Shown here: piece by piece, positions 1 to 5,151 of the stretch
Numbering within the stretch: position 1 is the first letter of the stretch
How the letters are laid out: each line of letters opens with the position of its first letter
Assembly (NCBI GenBank): GCA_030633225.1
Contig: DAOVTF010000164.1
Location: 1 to 5,151, forward strand
DNA from: Flavobacteriaceae bacterium
GTDB taxonomy: Bacteria > Bacteroidota > Bacteroidia > Flavobacteriales > Flavobacteriaceae
DNA: 5,151 nt
Direction: 5' to 3'
The notes under the pieces: model-generated
Told to the model about the DNA's origin: nothing
The model's input: the letters and a program-made list of their open reading frames with translations, nothing else
Databases searched by the model: none
Program-made: the position numbers and the translations under genes

Positions 1-150
1 AAAAATGCAGGAGAAATCAATAATATCCGTTTTTCAAATATTTTCACAGGCTATTATTCAATGGTACAACAAAGGAATATAGCTTATAAAGATATTCTTT
101 TAAAAAGTTATAAATTTAAAGAGGAACTACTTAAGAGAATTGAAAATTAA
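1..150 (+). CDS. 3' end of an unidentified protein gene (partial, 49 codons visible)
   Basis: Frame 1 is open from the left edge to a TAA at 148-150. It gives 49 residues ending in KEELLKRIEN. The other two plus frames close early (frame 3 within the first 25 bases, frame 2 at a TAG near base 83), and the minus frames are broken by several stops, so this is the best coding frame. The fragment is rich in Lys, Asn, Ile and Glu and looks like a C-terminal amphipathic helix. I do not recognise it. It is loosely reminiscent of the C-terminal ends of DUF6090-type small flavobacterial membrane proteins, but that is a weak impression, not an assignment. The gene converges on the prenyltransferase gene, with 3 nt between the two stop codons. 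Confidence 0.6.
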   Translation, partial: KNAGEINNIRFSNIFTGYYSMVQQRNIAYKDILLKSYKFKEELLKRIEN

Positions 151-153
151 TTG

Positions 154-1098
154 TTACACTCTTAATATTCTTTGAATAATTACAGAAGTATCGATTAGCA
201 TTAAACTCATAACACCAATTATAATAATTAGCTTGATAATATTATGTAAAATAACATAATCTTTTTTTGAATTGGCTTTCCACAATAAAAAAAGAAAAAG
301 TGTAAATACAATTCCAACAAAATAAAAATAATATTTCATCAATCCTATTTCAGGATATTTCCACAAAAAATATATTGGGTCTAATGTGAAAACAACTAGA
401 ATTGTAATTAATAACTTGGTAAAATATTCACCATATTTAATAGGTATTGTCTGATAATTTTGAACAATATCGCCTTTTATATTTTCTAAATCTTTAGTTA
501 ATTCTCTTATCATGAGCACAAAAAATAAAAATGCTGCATGTGTGAAAATGATGGTCGAAAAATTTTTATAATAAATAAAGATTACAAAGAATGGTAAGAT
601 GGCTAAAATAGCAGCAGAGAACAAACCAGTTAATGGATATTTTTTAAGTTTATGTGAATACAACCAAATTAAAAAAATATAAACAGAAAAAAACAATGCT
701 GCTCTCCACGAAACTAAAAAAGCAAATGAAACACCTATAATATTTAGTAAAAAGTAGATGTTAAGCTTCGTCTTTTGACCAACAATATTATCAATCTTAG
801 ATTTTATTGGTTTGTTGATTTTATCTTTTTTACTGTCGTAGAAATTGTTGATGATATAACCTGCAGCGATAACACATACAGTCGCCAATACAATAAAGTA
901 GAGATCAAGATTGAAAAGAATTTCTTTAAGTGGTTTTTCAGGTGAAAAGATAAAAATTGCCGCAAGATATTGGGCTAATACAATAATAGCGATATTATAA
1001 CCCCTTACAACAGAAAGCAAACTCAAAAACTTAAAAAGAAAAGAATACTTTTTAGGTTTTTTTGGTGTATTTCCTTCAGCCATTTTGAGTAAATCCAT
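154..1098 (-). CDS. UbiA-family prenyltransferase, probable geranylgeranylglycerol-phosphate geranylgeranyltransferase
   Basis: Integral membrane enzyme of 314 residues with about nine hydrophobic helices (roughly 35-51, 66-83, 112-128, 133-147, 159-177, 183-197, 228-246, 256-273 and 287-302), the usual UbiA fold. The first Asp-rich motif is NxxxDxxxD at N84, D88 and D92. The residue after N84 is Asn, where many UbiA proteins have Asp. The second motif is D203-L-E205 followed by G209-D210. The YSxxLKxxP segment (147-155) is also typical. Family knowledge: these residues bind Mg2+ and the prenyl diphosphate, which is transferred to an acceptor. The acceptor cannot be read from sequence. Two mevalonate-pathway genes upstream and resemblance to bacteroidete proteins annotated as digeranylgeranylglyceryl phosphate synthase-like favour that role over MenA or a heme O synthase. 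The ATG lies 17 nt after the kinase stop, so the two genes are probably co-transcribed. Met6 is a possible alternative start. There is no Shine-Dalgarno sequence. Confidence 0.88.
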   Translation of the reverse strand: MDLLKMAEGNTPKKPKKYSFLFKFLSLLSVVRGYNIAIIVLAQYLAAIFIFSPEKPLKEILFNLDLYFIVLATVCVIAAGYIINNFYDSKKDKINKPIKSKIDNIVGQKTKLNIYFLLNIIGVSFAFLVSWRAALFFSVYIFLIWLYSHKLKKYPLTGLFSAAILAILPFFVIFIYYKNFSTIIFTHAAFLFFVLMIRELTKDLENIKGDIVQNYQTIPIKYGEYFTKLLITILVVFTLDPIYFLWKYPEIGLMKYYFYFVGIVFTLFLFLLWKANSKKDYVILHNIIKLIIIIGVMSLMLIDTSVIIQRILRV

Positions 1099-1115
1099 GG
1101 GTTAAAGGGTGAGAT

Positions 1116-2039
1116 TTAGAAACGGTAAACCAATTCTAATTTATAATTTTTTAGTGTTTTTTTTGCTTTTTCAAAATCTTGAGTAAATCCTAAAATATAA
1201 CCACCACCTCCTGAACCACAAAGTTTTAGGTAATAATCGTTAGTTTCAAGTCCTTCCTGCCAAAGTTGATGAAAACTATTTGGAATCATTGGTTTAAAGT
1301 GCTTTAAAACAACTCTAGAAAGGTTTTTTACATTTCTAAACAGTGATTTTGCATTACCTTGTAAAAAATCATCAATACATGCATCTGTATAGCGAGCAAA
1401 ATCTTGATCAATCATTTTTCTGAAACCCTCATTTTTCATTTTATTCATAAAAATATTAACCATAGGTTGGGTTTCTCCAACCATTTCAGAATCTAATAAG
1501 AAAACAGCTCCTTTTCCTTCTTTTTGTGAAGGAATACCGGTTGCTTCAATATTGTTTTTTGAGTTAATTAAAATAGGGATACTTAAATAAGAATTCAGAG
1601 GATCTAAACCTGAACTTTTCCCATGGAAAAAAGATTCCATTTGAGAGAAAATAGCTTTCAGTTTTAATAATTTATCACGAGTTAAATTTTCTAGAACCGT
1701 AATTTTATTGTTAGCATATTTATCGTAAACAGCAGCTACTAAAGCTCCAGAACTACCAACGCCATAACCTTGTGGAATACTTGAGTCAAAATTCAAACCT
1801 CTTTCAATATCTTTTTTGAATTCATTTAATCTAAGATCTAATCCATTATTATTAGATTTTAAATAATTGTAAAAATCAAACAACTTTTGATTAGATAAAT
1901 TTTCTTTTTCATTCAAATTAGGGGAAACTTTTAATGCTCCCTGAAAAGAGTTGTAGGGTATTGCTAAACCTTTTGAATCTTTGATAATACCATATTCTCC
2001 AAAAAGTAAAATTTTAGCGTAAAATAAAGGTCCTTTCAT
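1116..2039 (-). CDS. GHMP-family kinase, probable mevalonate kinase
   Basis: Cytoplasmic kinase of 307 residues that would phosphorylate mevalonate with ATP, an early step of the mevalonate route to isopentenyl diphosphate. All three GHMP motifs are visible: motif 1 at residues 8-16 (AKILLFGEY), the ATP-binding loop at 89-99 (P89, then GYGVGSSGA) and motif 3 at 272-281 (KLCGSGGGGY). Between them, ESFFHGKSSGLDP (135-147) matches the mevalonate-kinase signature. E135 and D146 are 11 residues apart, like the Mg2+-binding Glu and catalytic Asp of the animal enzyme (E193 and D204 in rat). That favours mevalonate kinase over phosphomevalonate kinase, but a phosphomevalonate-kinase role is not excluded because no other such gene is in the window. 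The ATG at 2037-2039 follows an AT-rich leader with no Shine-Dalgarno sequence and a candidate promoter about 35 nt upstream. The prenyltransferase gene follows after 17 nt. Confidence 0.85.
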   Translation of the reverse strand: MKGPLFYAKILLFGEYGIIKDSKGLAIPYNSFQGALKVSPNLNEKENLSNQKLFDFYNYLKSNNNGLDLRLNEFKKDIERGLNFDSSIPQGYGVGSSGALVAAVYDKYANNKITVLENLTRDKLLKLKAIFSQMESFFHGKSSGLDPLNSYLSIPILINSKNNIEATGIPSQKEGKGAVFLLDSEMVGETQPMVNIFMNKMKNEGFRKMIDQDFARYTDACIDDFLQGNAKSLFRNVKNLSRVVLKHFKPMIPNSFHQLWQEGLETNDYYLKLCGSGGGGYILGFTQDFEKAKKTLKNYKLELVYRF

Positions 2040-2073
2040 ATTATAATCTTTTATCTAGATAACAATTTGGGTA

Positions 2074-2081
2074 CAAATATA
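2074..2081 (-). promoter_or_regulatory. Candidate Bacteroidota -7 element upstream of the GHMP kinase
   Basis: Read on the minus strand the bases are TATATTTG, an exact match to the TAnnTTTG -7 consensus of Bacteroidota primary-sigma promoters. Transcription from it would start near 2067-2070 and give a leader of about 30 nt before the kinase ATG, which is a sensible length. I see no TTTG or TTG about 19-21 nt further upstream (around 2101-2106), so the -33 half is missing or degenerate. If real, it would drive the kinase and prenyltransferase genes as their own unit. Confidence 0.4.
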
Positions 2082-2149
2082 ATAGAAAATAATTTGTAGC
2101 TTTTCATTAAACGCTAAGAACTTTAAAATCTTACTTAAAAACTAATTAT

Positions 2150-2725
2150 TTATGGTATTTCCATAGTTCCATCATGATAATGAACTTTCCAAACATCAAC
2201 TTTTCTGTCAAAGACATATTCACCTTCTTCTTTTATTTTTCCGTTTTCATAATATATTTTCCAAAGACCTTCCTTTTCTCCCTTCTCATAACTTCCATTT
2301 TCTTTCATCTTTCCATTTTCAAAATACTCTTTCCATCCTCCATCCATTTTACCATTTTTATAAGCAGTCTCATTTTTTAATTTTCCGTTTTCGAAATAGA
2401 CTTTTCTATCACCAAATAAAATACCATTTTTGTAATTTACCTGTTGAAAAACATTTCCATTTTCATAATACCATTTAACAACCCCGTGATATACTTCAGA
2501 ATTTTCTTCTAAAGAAAGGCCTTCCATTTGTTTGGCTCCTGATATATAGTAATCTGTAAACCAATAACCATTATCTTTTTGAATACAATGGCATCTAAAG
2601 TAGTTGGCTTTACTTTTTGAAGTTTCTTTCCAATTGATGTCATACCAAATAGTGTCTTTTTGAGCATAAGAAGTTAGAATAAAAAAGCACAATGCAATCG
2701 AAATGAAGAATGATATTTTTTTCAT
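2150..2725 (-). CDS. Secreted YwqK-family / MORN-variant repeat protein
   Basis: A 191-residue protein with an N-terminal signal peptide: KK at 2-3, a hydrophobic core at 4-18 and likely cleavage after SYA at 21. It should be exported, and there is no lipobox Cys at the cleavage site. Residues 22-70 resemble the lead-in of bacteroidete YwqK proteins (a 'YFR' segment, then TDYYISGxxQMEG). Residues 81-186 are tandem MORN-variant repeats (consensus about G-x-W-K-x-Y-Y-E-N-G-K-x-K). Databases often label such proteins 'toxin-antitoxin system YwqK family antitoxin', but no toxin gene is adjacent and the signal peptide argues against a cytoplasmic antitoxin, so I would not carry that function over. 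Cys45 and Cys47 form a CHC motif that could be oxidised or bind metal outside the cytoplasm. The gene has 112 nt upstream and 110 nt downstream, inside an isoprenoid gene group. Its role is unknown. Confidence 0.85.
   Translation of the reverse strand: MKKISFFISIALCFFILTSYAQKDTIWYDINWKETSKSKANYFRCHCIQKDNGYWFTDYYISGAKQMEGLSLEENSEVYHGVVKWYYENGNVFQQVNYKNGILFGDRKVYFENGKLKNETAYKNGKMDGGWKEYFENGKMKENGSYEKGEKEGLWKIYYENGKIKEEGEYVFDRKVDVWKVHYHDGTMEIP
2168..2485 (-). repeat. Tandem MORN-variant repeats, 72-nt (24-residue) period
   Basis: Within the YwqK-like protein, the E-N-G motif recurs at residues 88, 112, 136 and 160, with a degenerate H-D-G at 184. Every step is exactly 24 residues, or 72 nt. The four full units share a Trp/Tyr-rich strand before ENG and a YxxG turn after it. 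The constant spacing with divergent codons suggests old duplications kept by the structural repeat, not a recent slippage array. Confidence 0.85.
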
Positions 2726-2759
2726 AATTAGAGATTTAAATTGAACAAAAATTATTTTA

Positions 2760-2777
2760 TGCAGATAATTTACTGCA
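2760..2777 (-). terminator. Weak candidate terminator hairpin after mvaD
   Basis: On the minus strand, TGCAG and CTGCA form a 5-bp stem (one more G-U pair is possible) around an 8-nt AT loop. It lies about 60 nt past the mvaD stop and is followed by TAAAATAATTTTTG, a broken U-rich tract. The stem is short, so it may only attenuate transcription. It is the best hairpin I found between mvaD and the repeat-protein gene. Confidence 0.25.
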
Positions 2778-2837
2778 CTTAAATATATATTTGATTTATC
2801 TTTCTCTAATACAAAAATTGAATCGGATTAACACTTT

Positions 2838-3941
2838 CTACAACAGCCTAGCGCCAGTCCCTACACTATCACAAATATACTGATTATTTTGGCAGAAAGC
2901 TAGTAAATGGTTCGTTATAAAAGTATTGGCTTTTTCTTTTTCCTTTTCTGGGAAAAGAACATGAACATTTGCTCCAGCGTCTAATGTAAAGCAAATATTA
3001 GAATCAGTATTTTTTCTGTATTCCCATATTTTTTCTATGATTTTTAAAGTATTTGGTTTCATTAAAATAAAATACGGATTGGAAGCCAACATCATTGCAT
3101 GAAGTGTTAATGCTTCACTTTCAACCAAATTTACAAAGGCATCCAAATCACCATTTTGAAGAATATTACTCAGTTTAGAAATATTGTCATTTGCCTGATC
3201 AAATCGTTGTTGAGAAAATGGATGGTTATACATTAAATTATGGCCAATGGTACTTGAAACTTGTTTTTCACCCTTATCAACCAAAAGAATAGTATCTTGA
3301 TAATTATTAAAATTTTTATGCACTTTAAAAGGGAATTTAATTCCGTAAAAATTTGAACTGTTTGGCAATTCTTTATGCTCACCCCAGACAACAATTTCTC
3401 CTTCTATACTTCTTGCAGCACTTCCCGAACCTAATCTTGCTAAAAAAGAAGCTTTTTGGTTAAAATATTCTTCATCTATGCCTGGATCTAATTCTTTCTC
3501 AATACTCATCAAGCACAAAGCTAAAGCACTCATACCACTTGCTGATGAAGCTATTCCGCTACTATGAGGAAAAGAATTATCAGTTTTGATAATAAAATTA
3601 TAATCCGTGATAAACGGAACATATTTTTCTATTCTATCCAAAAACGTAATAATTTTTGGCTTGAAATCCTCTTTAGTTTTCCCTTCAAAAATTACTTGAA
3701 CATTAAAGTCCTTTGAGGGAATTTCTTTTTTATTATATTCTAAAGTTGTTGTTGTATGGCAATTATTTAAAGTAAAACTGATGGATGTGTTTTTAGGTAT
3801 TTGAGGTTCACTTTTGCCCCAATATTTTACTAGAGCTATGTTACTCGGACTTTTCCAAGTATAACTTCCCTTTTCAATTTGCGAAGTATCTGCATCTTTA
3901 AAGATAAAATCTTGTTCGGTCAAAATTAAAGTTTTGCTCAA
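2838..3941 (-). CDS. mvaD: Diphosphomevalonate decarboxylase
   Basis: Cytoplasmic GHMP-superfamily enzyme that converts 5-diphosphomevalonate to isopentenyl diphosphate using ATP, the last committed step of the mevalonate pathway. The 367 residues carry the hallmark SPSNIALVKYWGK (31-43, with K39 and K43 matching the yeast active-site lysines), the phosphate loop FPHSSGIASSASG (124-136), SGSAARS (172-178, R177 matching yeast R158) and TLDAGANVH (319-327, D321 matching the catalytic Asp of yeast). The C-terminal VGTGARLL is also family-like. No ATG is available: an in-frame TAA lies at 3951-3953, and the only likely starts are TTG at 3939-3941 or TTG at 3921-3923. The first is preceded by AAAGATTAT, the same word found before the kinase ATG. 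The second would give a protein beginning MTEQDFI, which resembles relatives as I remember them. The nearest upstream gene, ompA-like, ends 143 nt away. Confidence 0.95.
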   Translation of the reverse strand: MSKTLILTEQDFIFKDADTSQIEKGSYTWKSPSNIALVKYWGKSEPQIPKNTSISFTLNNCHTTTTLEYNKKEIPSKDFNVQVIFEGKTKEDFKPKIITFLDRIEKYVPFITDYNFIIKTDNSFPHSSGIASSASGMSALALCLMSIEKELDPGIDEEYFNQKASFLARLGSGSAARSIEGEIVVWGEHKELPNSSNFYGIKFPFKVHKNFNNYQDTILLVDKGEKQVSSTIGHNLMYNHPFSQQRFDQANDNISKLSNILQNGDLDAFVNLVESEALTLHAMMLASNPYFILMKPNTLKIIEKIWEYRKNTDSNICFTLDAGANVHVLFPEKEKEKANTFITNHLLAFCQNNQYICDSVGTGARLL

Positions 3942-4050
3942 AGATAATCTTTAATAGAATAAAGGTTTATAATATTTGGTTTAAATAGGACAACTGCCAA
4001 GTATTCATAAAAAAGTAAATTACAACTCTAACCTGCACCAATTTCTAATG

Positions 4051-4062
4051 TAAATTAATTTA
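4051..4062. repeat. 12-bp AT-only palindrome between the ompA-like gene and mvaD
   Basis: TAAATTAATTTA is a perfect inverted repeat in the 143-nt gap. In such AT-rich DNA a palindrome of this size can arise by chance. It could also be a binding site for a dimeric regulator upstream of mvaD. I see no second copy in the window. Confidence 0.3.
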
Positions 4063-4084
4063 AGAAAGGGTTTTTAATATACTT

Positions 4085-5151
4085 TTAAAACCTAGTACTC
4101 CCCTTAAGGCCAACAAGAAATGCTCCTTCAAAACCACTTTTTTTAAGAAGTTTTGCATAACTCCTGGCTTCATCAGAAGTTTTAAATTTGCCGGCAAAGT
4201 ATCTATTATATCCATCATCATATTGATGATTGAATAAATTGTTTAGTTTGTCAAATTTATTAGATTGGATATTCCCTTTAAATGCTCCAATTTGCACGGT
4301 ATATGTTACATTAGTATTATTAGAATCAAAATTATAATTGATAAAAACTCCTGAATTAGCCACAGATTCTTTTGAATTATAACCATCTGAAAATAATCTA
4401 TTATAAGATTTGATAGTAATATCTTCTGGAGTATGGGTAAATAAAAATTGTGATCTACGGTTTAATTGGTGTTGAAATTCTGTACAATTTATTTTACTAG
4501 AACAGTTTTCAGTCAATTGTTCTTCACCAAACCCATTACCTGAAATTCTATTGTTAGAAATACCTTTATTAACCAAGTATTGAATAGTAGAATTAGCACG
4601 TTTATTAGATAAATTTATATTATAAGAATTTTTACCACGGCTATCCGTATGTGAACCCACATTTATCTTCATATCGGGATATTCATTCATAACTACAACG
4701 ATTCTATCCAATTCATGTTCAGCATCAGGCCTTATGTTGAATTTATCAAAATTAAAATAAATAGTATTAATATCAATCGAATTTCTTCCATCAATAAGCA
4801 TTGAATCATCAGAAGACAAGTTCAAGGATACTTTAAGCGGACTTACACCCAACCCATCTAAAGAATTGAATTCAATCTCTTTATCTGCATATCCATATGA
4901 AGTCACAACAATCTTATCAGCTTCATTATAGGCATGATCAAAACTAAACGATGCATCATCCTTATGCGCTGTAACAGATTGTAAAACATTTCCATTTTCA
5001 TCGAGTAGAACAACAGTAGCACCTGGTAATAATTTTTTAGTATTGGTATCTTTAACAACGCCAGAGATAGAATTACCAGAATCTTTATTTGTAATTGCAA
5101 TCATTGAATCATCAGTAGATTGATTCATAGCAACTTCAAGAGGTTCATCAT
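4085..5151 (-). CDS. OmpA-family envelope protein with CRD and C-terminal SPOR-like domain (5' end missing)
   Basis: C-terminal part of an outer-membrane-associated protein. The frame stays open past the Met at 5126-5128 to the right edge (DEPLEVA precedes it), so that Met is probably internal. Numbering from it: residues 20-104 form a carboxypeptidase-regulatory-like beta domain (SGVVKD, then LPGATVVLLDENG). Residues 118-230 form an OmpA C-terminal domain with FNFDKFNIRPDA, HTDSRG (160-165), LSNKRA (173-178) and NRRSQF. D162 and R177 have the same 15-residue spacing as the peptidoglycan-binding D271 and R286 of Acinetobacter OmpA. C209 and C215 are probably a disulphide typical of this subfamily. 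Residues about 274-347 (YTVQIGAFKGN, then an aromatic YFAGKF and an Ala/Lys helix) look like a SPOR domain, which binds denuded septal glycan. The missing N-terminus is probably a TPR plus PD40 propeller, as in PorE-like proteins; that part is inference. Confidence 0.9.
   Translation of the reverse strand, partial: DEPLEVAMNQSTDDSMIAITNKDSGNSISGVVKDTNTKKLLPGATVVLLDENGNVLQSVTAHKDDASFSFDHAYNEADKIVVTSYGYADKEIEFNSLDGLGVSPLKVSLNLSSDDSMLIDGRNSIDINTIYFNFDKFNIRPDAEHELDRIVVVMNEYPDMKINVGSHTDSRGKNSYNINLSNKRANSTIQYLVNKGISNNRISGNGFGEEQLTENCSSKINCTEFQHQLNRRSQFLFTHTPEDITIKSYNRLFSDGYNSKESVANSGVFINYNFDSNNTNVTYTVQIGAFKGNIQSNKFDKLNNLFNHQYDDGYNRYFAGKFKTSDEARSYAKLLKKSGFEGAFLVGLKGSTRF
4799..4816 (-). repeat. Direct repeat copy 1, C-terminal side of the CRD
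   Basis: An 18-bp element, plus-strand CATTGAATCATCAGAAGA, that matches the copy at 5102-5119 at 17 of 18 bases. It is in frame and encodes SSDDSM in the linker between the regulatory-like domain and the OmpA domain. Confidence 0.55.
5102..5119 (-). repeat. Direct repeat copy 2, N-terminal side of the CRD
   Basis: The partner of the copy at 4799-4816, with one mismatch. It lies 303 bp away, exactly 101 codons, in the same reading frame, and encodes STDDSM just before the regulatory-like domain. The two copies bracket that domain. Confidence 0.55.

Noticed and set aside
2115..2133. TAAGA / TCTTA inverted repeat after the repeat-protein gene
   Set aside because: A 5-bp AT-rich stem with a 9-nt loop and no clear U-tract is too weak to call a terminator.
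2174..2380. Plus-strand open frame of 68 codons, Phe/Ile/Ser rich
   Set aside because: It is the complement of the MORN-repeat coding region. Its apparent hydrophobic composition comes from reading Glu/Lys/Asn codons backwards, and it has no independent support.
2150..2725. Toxin-antitoxin module suggested by the common YwqK 'antitoxin' label
   Set aside because: The neighbours are metabolic genes, no small toxin gene is present, and the protein has a signal peptide.
2786..2793. Plus-strand TATATTTG, an exact TAnnTTTG match
   Set aside because: It points into the 3' end of mvaD with no plus-strand gene downstream, and no -33 element is visible. In DNA this AT-rich, such matches occur by chance.
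4068..4093. Possible hairpin (GGTTTT paired with AAAACC) at the end of the ompA-like gene
   Set aside because: The stem is only 6 bp, includes the stop codon region, has a long AT loop with a mismatch, and lacks a clean U-tract on the minus strand.
4903..5100. Minus-strand open frame of 65 codons inside the ompA-like gene
   Set aside because: It overlaps the well-supported CRD-OmpA frame in another phase and resembles no family, so it is a shadow frame.

Overview
The window looks like chromosomal DNA of a marine or host-associated member of the Flavobacteriia (Bacteroidota). The signs are very high A+T content, start regions with no Shine-Dalgarno sequence, a promoter element of the TAnnTTTG type, mevalonate-pathway genes (instead of MEP-pathway genes), and an OmpA protein with a carboxypeptidase-regulatory-like domain of the kind common in this phylum. 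The organism call is inference, because no rRNA or species marker is present.

Layout. Positions 1-150 hold the 3' end of an unidentified plus-strand gene. Everything else is on the minus strand and is read from right to left: the C-terminal part of an OmpA-family envelope protein (runs off the right edge, ends at 4085), diphosphomevalonate decarboxylase (mvaD, 3941-2838), a secreted YwqK/MORN-variant repeat protein (2725-2150), a mevalonate-kinase-like GHMP kinase (2039-1116) and a nine-helix UbiA-family prenyltransferase (1098-154). The gaps are 143, 112, 110 and 17 nt. The prenyltransferase gene meets the plus-strand gene tail to tail with only 3 nt between the stop codons. No gap exceeds 300 nt, and I saw no tRNA, rRNA, CRISPR array, insertion sequence or phage gene.

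How the genes work together. The GHMP kinase (mevalonate to 5-phosphomevalonate) and MvaD (5-diphosphomevalonate to isopentenyl diphosphate) are two steps of the mevalonate pathway. The UbiA-type enzyme would use a long prenyl diphosphate made from that product. Its best match from memory is the bacteroidete family annotated as geranylgeranylglycerol-phosphate geranylgeranyltransferase, the bacterial counterpart of an archaeal ether-lipid enzyme. The YwqK-like protein sits inside this group without an obvious metabolic link. The OmpA protein is probably a separate envelope unit. It is unusual in carrying a second likely peptidoglycan-binding module, a SPOR-like domain, after its OmpA domain.

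The window is mostly ordinary core-genome material for the group. I see no clear new system. The points most worth a second look are the OmpA-SPOR architecture, the ether-lipid-like prenyltransferase tied to mevalonate genes, the 24-residue repeat protein between them, and an mvaD gene with no possible ATG start.
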